64,000 nt of DNA, taken from contig NC_074725.1 in NCBI RefSeq assembly GCF_947242115.1, forward strand, positions 23,231,898-23,295,897, written 5' to 3'. The position numbers and the translations under genes are program-made. Shown here one piece after another: positions 60,191 through 64,000 of this stretch. The stretch comes from Biomphalaria glabrata. Its lineage: Eukaryota; Mollusca; Gastropoda; Planorbidae. Below the pieces are notes generated by a model. The model did no database searches. It saw only the letters and a list, made by a program, of their open reading frames with translations, and had not been told where the DNA came from. Within the stretch, counting starts at the first letter, position 1; the number at the start of each line of letters is the position of its first letter.

Positions 60191-63100
60191 ACTAATACAA
60201 CAGCAGATTTTCAGACAAAGTGAAAAAAAAAAGTCCTTACCTTTCAAGAGATAACTCTCCATGACAAGTGATTGATGTTTCCCTTGCACTGTTGTTTGAA
60301 TAAAACGCTAGTCCATAACTTAAAGAGGAGCAAGCAGATTCAATGGTTTGTGGAACAATGTCCAGCACAGCCCAGCACCTAAATTACAAGCACAAACATA
60401 TAATAATTAAATTACATTTTGTAGAAAATTCAGAAGAAAAGCAAAATAAAAAAAAATTAAAATTTACAATAAAATATAATAGAAAAAAAAACACAGTGGA
60501 AATAATATCAGGTATATAATTAAAGTGCAGAATTAAGGTACCGGTGAAATTCAATTCAAATGTGAGACATACCAAAATATATTGAAAATTACACATGTCC
60601 ACAAGCCTAATTGAACAGAGAGACGGTACAAAAATATCTGAAAGTATAAAAATTATCTTCATAAAAATTAGTTAACAAAAAAAAATAATAGAAATTTGTG
60701 AATCAACTAATAGTTATTATAGTATTTGAATAAAAAAAACTATCATTTTAATTCACCTGTTTTCTTTTATAGGGAACCTTTTCAAAGGTGTAAGGCATAG
60801 TATTAAAAACACCACCTGAACCATTAAGGGAAAAATACAAAAGAGTTACAGTATAATCCAATCTTTCTTTCACATCAAATAGGTAATACTAATATGTATG
60901 CAATTGTATACTGGTTATGCTTTTATATTTAAATTTGGAATGAAAAAATTATGCATCTAATTGTATTAATGAGTGCTTTGTATGGAAAACATATTAGGAC
61001 AAAACTGTGGAAAAAAAAAGTTTTGGGGAAATTTAACTGTTGTCATTATGATCATGAAAAGAGACTCAGTTGTTCTAGGCTCACATAAGTAATAACAGAT
61101 TAAATTTTCATTTTTTTTTTGTCTACTCCAAGTGGAGAATTAGTGGTGAGTCAGTCATCTAAGATATACACTATGACAATTTTTGGAGATTTTTAATTCT
61201 AGATTAACAATAATAATCATAATAATAATAATAATAATAATGTGGATCTAATAATAAAATCGTGCTTCAAATGCTACAGACTTAACATTACATGAAGCAT
61301 TAAATGTGTCTACGCACAAATGCTTTTATACAATAAAAAAAAAGAAAGACAAATACTGATACAGTATGTTATCAGAGGCATTGTAAATTATGCCAGAGTG
61401 TAGCACTGTGTTCTGCAAGCTACCTAAGGGCCTCCTGCTGGATTTTTTTTTTCAGGATTGACATTCTGAAGCCTTTCCCATGTTTAGATATAGCTGCAAG
61501 GAAGCTACAGTTTTCCTTCTAAGTAGGTAGCCAGCCAAGACAATAAAGCTCTTCCAGACCAAAACTTTTATATATAGATATAATATATATCTTTATGTCA
61601 TTTATGCATTTATGCTCATAAAAAAGATGCTTATTTGTAAGAAAATCAGGAATTTTTTGGCAATTATGATACAATAATCTAATTTAAAAGTTTTAGTTTC
61701 AAAATAAAGGAATGCTCTATAATAATTTAGATCAAAACTTGAAAATGTGTGGCTAAGAAGCATGAAGATGTTTTTATTCAAGACAAGCTTATATTATAAA
61801 AGTTCTATGGTCACAAATAAAGCACAAAAACAATTCAAAATGGTTGAAGACTGAAGTAAGATTATAACATTACCTATACAAAAGAATTACTGTAGAAATC
61901 AACAACTCACCTAGTGCAACAGAGCCCATCAAAAAAGGGGCTCCAACATAACTAAAGTCATTGGTCGTTTTCTCAGACACTGATACTCCAACATAGAAAG
62001 TTATTGTAGTCTACAAACAATAATAATTTTTTGCTAAACACTGCAAAGTTACAAGTGAAACAATATACAATGCATGACAATATTAAAAATGTTTTACATG
62101 TTTCGGATGTTCCTTCAGAGTTGAAGATAGTTTACTTCCTAGTCCAAACCTCCCGCAGGACGACGGGGGATGGGAGCAGGCAGGGTTTGAACCCTCGACC
62201 GTCGATAAATCCGAACGACAGTCCAGCACTCAAACCGCACGACCAGGCAACCGGTTGTACATGTCATACTTATTTTAAAAATGATGAAATTTTAACTCAT
62301 GTTCAACAGTGATTTTAATATATTTGTTAAAGATATATCAGATAAACAATACAAAAAAATCATTTTTATGTGAAAATTAATAAACATACTGACAATTAGC
62401 TGCTAAACAAATAGGTCTTGAGACAGGTTGATGGATATAAGCTACGCTCTATTTTTTTTTTTTTTTTTGTTTGAAGTATGTGGCTCAAATTCAAGTTTTA
62501 ATTTGGTCCTCAATCCACCCAAAAATAAGGTGTGGCTTAGATTTTGGCATATAGAGAATACATATAAAATATATTAGATAATATACTGTAATCTGAATAA
62601 CCCCAAAAATTCTATGTTATTGGAAGAAACTAACCTACCGTTCCTAACAAGAGCAATCCTTTAAAGAGGGTTAGTATGGAAACTACTGGCTGAATGAGCC
62701 CTACAGCAAACAAGACACTGGCAGTTAATACCCATACAAATACTGGAATGACATAAATATGTCTGAAGACAGGAAAAAAAAACATAAGTAGTACAATTGT
62801 TTCAATTTAATCTTACAATGTAAGAAATGCAACATAAGTAGAGCGAGTACGTTTAATTTTAATTAAAAAAAAAAACAAGTCAAACTTCCTATAATCAAAC
62901 GTCCCAGAATAACTTAATTTCTTTTTATTTACATGATATTTTATGTCCTTTAAGCTAGAAACTAAATGGAGCAGCAGATTTTCAAGTTTGATAATTATTG
63001 TTAAAAAAATGTTTATTTTCCACTTTTTACAGTCTTAATAATATTCTTTTTTCCTCATTTCAAATATTGAAAATTAAATTTCTAAAAAAAAAGTTGTCTT

Positions 63101-63751
63101 AAAAAAAAATAAAAAATGTTAACAATTTTTTAGCACTAGAAAGATTTTTTAGTTTATTATTCTCAATGAGTTAACTATACAAATGTTTTAAAAGTAAAAT
63201 AAGAAAAGTAATCAGCTTACCGAACACCAATTAACTGTGCAAAAGCTTCACTCCCAGCAAGGGCATAACAAATCAAGAGAGCTACACTGTTAATTTTTTT
63301 TTTTCAGAAATGTCAAATAAAAAAAAATATTTTAAGCAAAATTAAAATTAATGATAAAGTTAACAATGGTATATTTTAAAATTATTTCATTCTCTGGATT
63401 TTAGGGACATTTTTGAAAATAAAGAAAACATTTTGAGTATTCTGACACATTTGAGTAATACTATGTAGTACTATGGAAGCTACACACTAATATAATAGTT
63501 GTAGGCAACCTTCTCTGTGGGCCTCACTACAGCTAAACAACTTTTCAGAGAAAAAACTTTAACACTTATGATGAAACCCAAGAAAAAAAACTCAGCATGT
63601 CTTAATGTAACTTACAAATGAAGAATGACGAGTAGATCAAAGACCTGCTCTAAGCCACAACCCAAAAATAGTTTTGCCAGCAGGTGAAGATTTGGTGGCT
63701 GGACAAGTGGCACCTCACGAATGTGTTGCATCTTACCCTTCATTATGGCGC
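56898..63751 (-). CDS. Multi-pass membrane transporter, amino-acid-permease-like (3' 12 exons; 5' end outside window)
   Basis: Twelve phase-consistent GT-AG exons (minus strand): 63751-63616, 63286-63221, 62762-62639, 62010-61911, 60815-60757, 60637-60573, 60378-60241, 59367-59210, 58998-58911, 58030-57961, 57458-57355, 57135-56898 (TGA at 56,898-56,900). They encode about 448 codons with roughly nine hydrophobic helices, for example VALLICYALAGSEAFAQLIG, YVIPVFVWVLTASVLFAVGL, ILTLFKGLLLLGTTTITFYV, VGAPFLMGSVALGGVFN, VQLGLWTCVIFNIFWCWAVL, WVAILIQVFIAISITVSYLT, GLSLVAFVIVFLVAML, MNVEVGIFVFLMLLF and YYFIFLLPLFFNFAVVYDVY. A loop with SNNSARETSITC offers an N-glycosylation site. A basic stretch (SKAKSKKKLSQ) lies between helices, and the tail is hydrophilic. 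The order of helices and the 'GGVFNTMPYTFEKVP', 'CWAVLDIVPQ' and 'GEISTIPLTKLL' motifs suggest the APC superfamily (AAAP or aromatic-amino-acid permease type), but I cannot name an orthologue or substrate. The first visible exon starts in codon phase 2, so N-terminal exons lie beyond 64,000. Confidence 0.8.
58248..58645. repeat. Imperfect inverted repeat, arms about 80 bp, loop about 240 bp
   Basis: Left arm 58,248-58,329 contains 'gtttctatggtgatggttgg', 'aaggagttagctatgcagtg' and 'taaatgatgcaagataagca'. The reverse complement of the right arm 58,568-58,645 reads 'gtttctatagtgatgttgga', 'aagagattagctatgcagtt' and 'tgaatgatgcaagataagcg'. Identity is roughly 85 percent by eye. It lies in the transporter intron between the exons at 58,911 and 58,030. 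It could be a foldback element or an inverted local duplication; no copy elsewhere in the window was noticed. Confidence 0.8.
59431..59530 (+). repeat. Degenerate tandem repeat, about 18-bp unit
   Basis: Five to six copies of 'ttaggtttagagaatgaa' with variation, in a transporter intron. Confidence 0.7.
60033..60234 (+). repeat. Tandem duplication beside a splice donor, one copy with expanded (TA)n
   Basis: 'atttctatacaacaataagt' ... 'ctactaatacaacagcagat' + 'tttcagacaa' occurs twice, at about 60,033-60,115 and 60,117-60,234. The two differ mainly in the internal TA run: short in the first, about 22 repeats in the second (60,142-60,187). The second copy ends a few bases from the donor of exon 60378-60241. 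Confidence 0.85.
61205..61242 (+). repeat. (AAT)n microsatellite
   Basis: AATAAT repeats with one interruption, in a transporter intron. Confidence 0.85.
62087..62255 (-). repeat. tRNA-derived SINE family C, best-preserved copy
   Basis: Minus strand: 'ggttgcctggtcgtgcggtt' (A-box region), 'tgagtgctggactgtcgttc', 'cgagggttcaaaccctgcct' (B-box GGTTCAAACCC), 'cccccgtcgtcctgcgggag', 'gtttggactaggaagtaaac', 'tatcttcaactctgaaggaa' and 'catccgaaacatgtaaaaca'. It provides the reference order for the four other copies in the window. It lies in a transporter intron. Confidence 0.8.
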
Positions 63752-64000
63752 CTGTAAATTGAACTGAAATTGTCATAAAGGCAAACAATCTTTGGAGCTT
63801 TATGTATAATACAAAGTGCAGATGCTCTTTATAAGCTTCATGCATTATACAAAGGACAAATATCTTTGGAGATTTGAAAATAGAACTAATTGCATTCATA
63901 TTGATATGAAGTGTGAGAAATACGTGTCAACTTCTTGCAAAATGAAGGACCTTAAAGTATATAAAGTATATGCTGATATTATTTAACTTCTCCATAAAGA

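Noticed and set aside
63500-63530. 'gtaggcaacctt…tgtgggcctcac', resembling a hAT end
   Set aside because: Too short, and no matching opposite end.

Overview
The window reads as AT-rich, intron-rich animal nuclear DNA, most likely from a mollusc and probably a heterobranch (pulmonate-like) gastropod. The evidence is small phase-matched exons spread over kilobases of AT-rich intron, GT-AG splice sites, a metazoan-type COG3 protein, many tRNA-derived SINEs and LINE ends of a kind I associate with freshwater-snail genomes, and poly-purine, TA and C-rich simple repeats. The organism assignment is inference; no bacterial or viral genome layout is present.

Two host genes can be reconstructed, both on the minus strand. 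(1) COG3, subunit 3 of the conserved oligomeric Golgi tethering complex, spans about 46,356 down to 24,094. Twenty consecutive exons join in frame into 846 codons, close to the full length of animal COG3; only a short terminal exon was not found. (2) A multi-pass membrane protein spans 63,751 down to 56,898. Twelve exons give about 448 codons with a clear stop, and its 5' exons lie beyond the right edge of the window. It looks like an amino-acid-permease-type (APC/AAAP-like) transporter, but I could not name an orthologue. The genes share orientation and are about 10.5 kb apart; nothing suggests a functional link.

The rest is mostly mobile DNA and repeats. Positions 1-24,000 hold no convincing host gene. 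They contain LINE 3' ends, several SINE families, hAT transposons at 10,825-12,086 and 14,478-16,033 (each with a perfect 8-bp target-site duplication), a C/G-rich tandem array at 12.45-13.3 kb, and a pair of 33-bp minisatellite arrays (17.9-19.1 kb) split by an 80-bp hAT-type MITE. COG3 introns carry a third hAT with perfect target-site duplication (33,155-34,994), a truncated Rex1/CR1-like LINE (41,160-42,288), other LINE ends and a MITE-like family with ACAAAGCTTAT ends. The COG3-transporter interval carries a nearly complete CR1/Jockey-group LINE (49,352-52,740; PHD finger, AP endonuclease and reverse transcriptase, one frame break) and a textbook SINE with a 13-bp target-site duplication (47,569-47,853). 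Transporter introns contain a long imperfect inverted repeat and a local duplication with TA expansion beside a splice donor.

I see no operon-like or defence-like novel system. The most unusual structures are the interrupted two-flavour minisatellite, the SINE/LINE chimera at 2.3-2.9 kb, the G/C-rich tandem array, the ACAAAGCTTAT family and the intronic inverted repeat.
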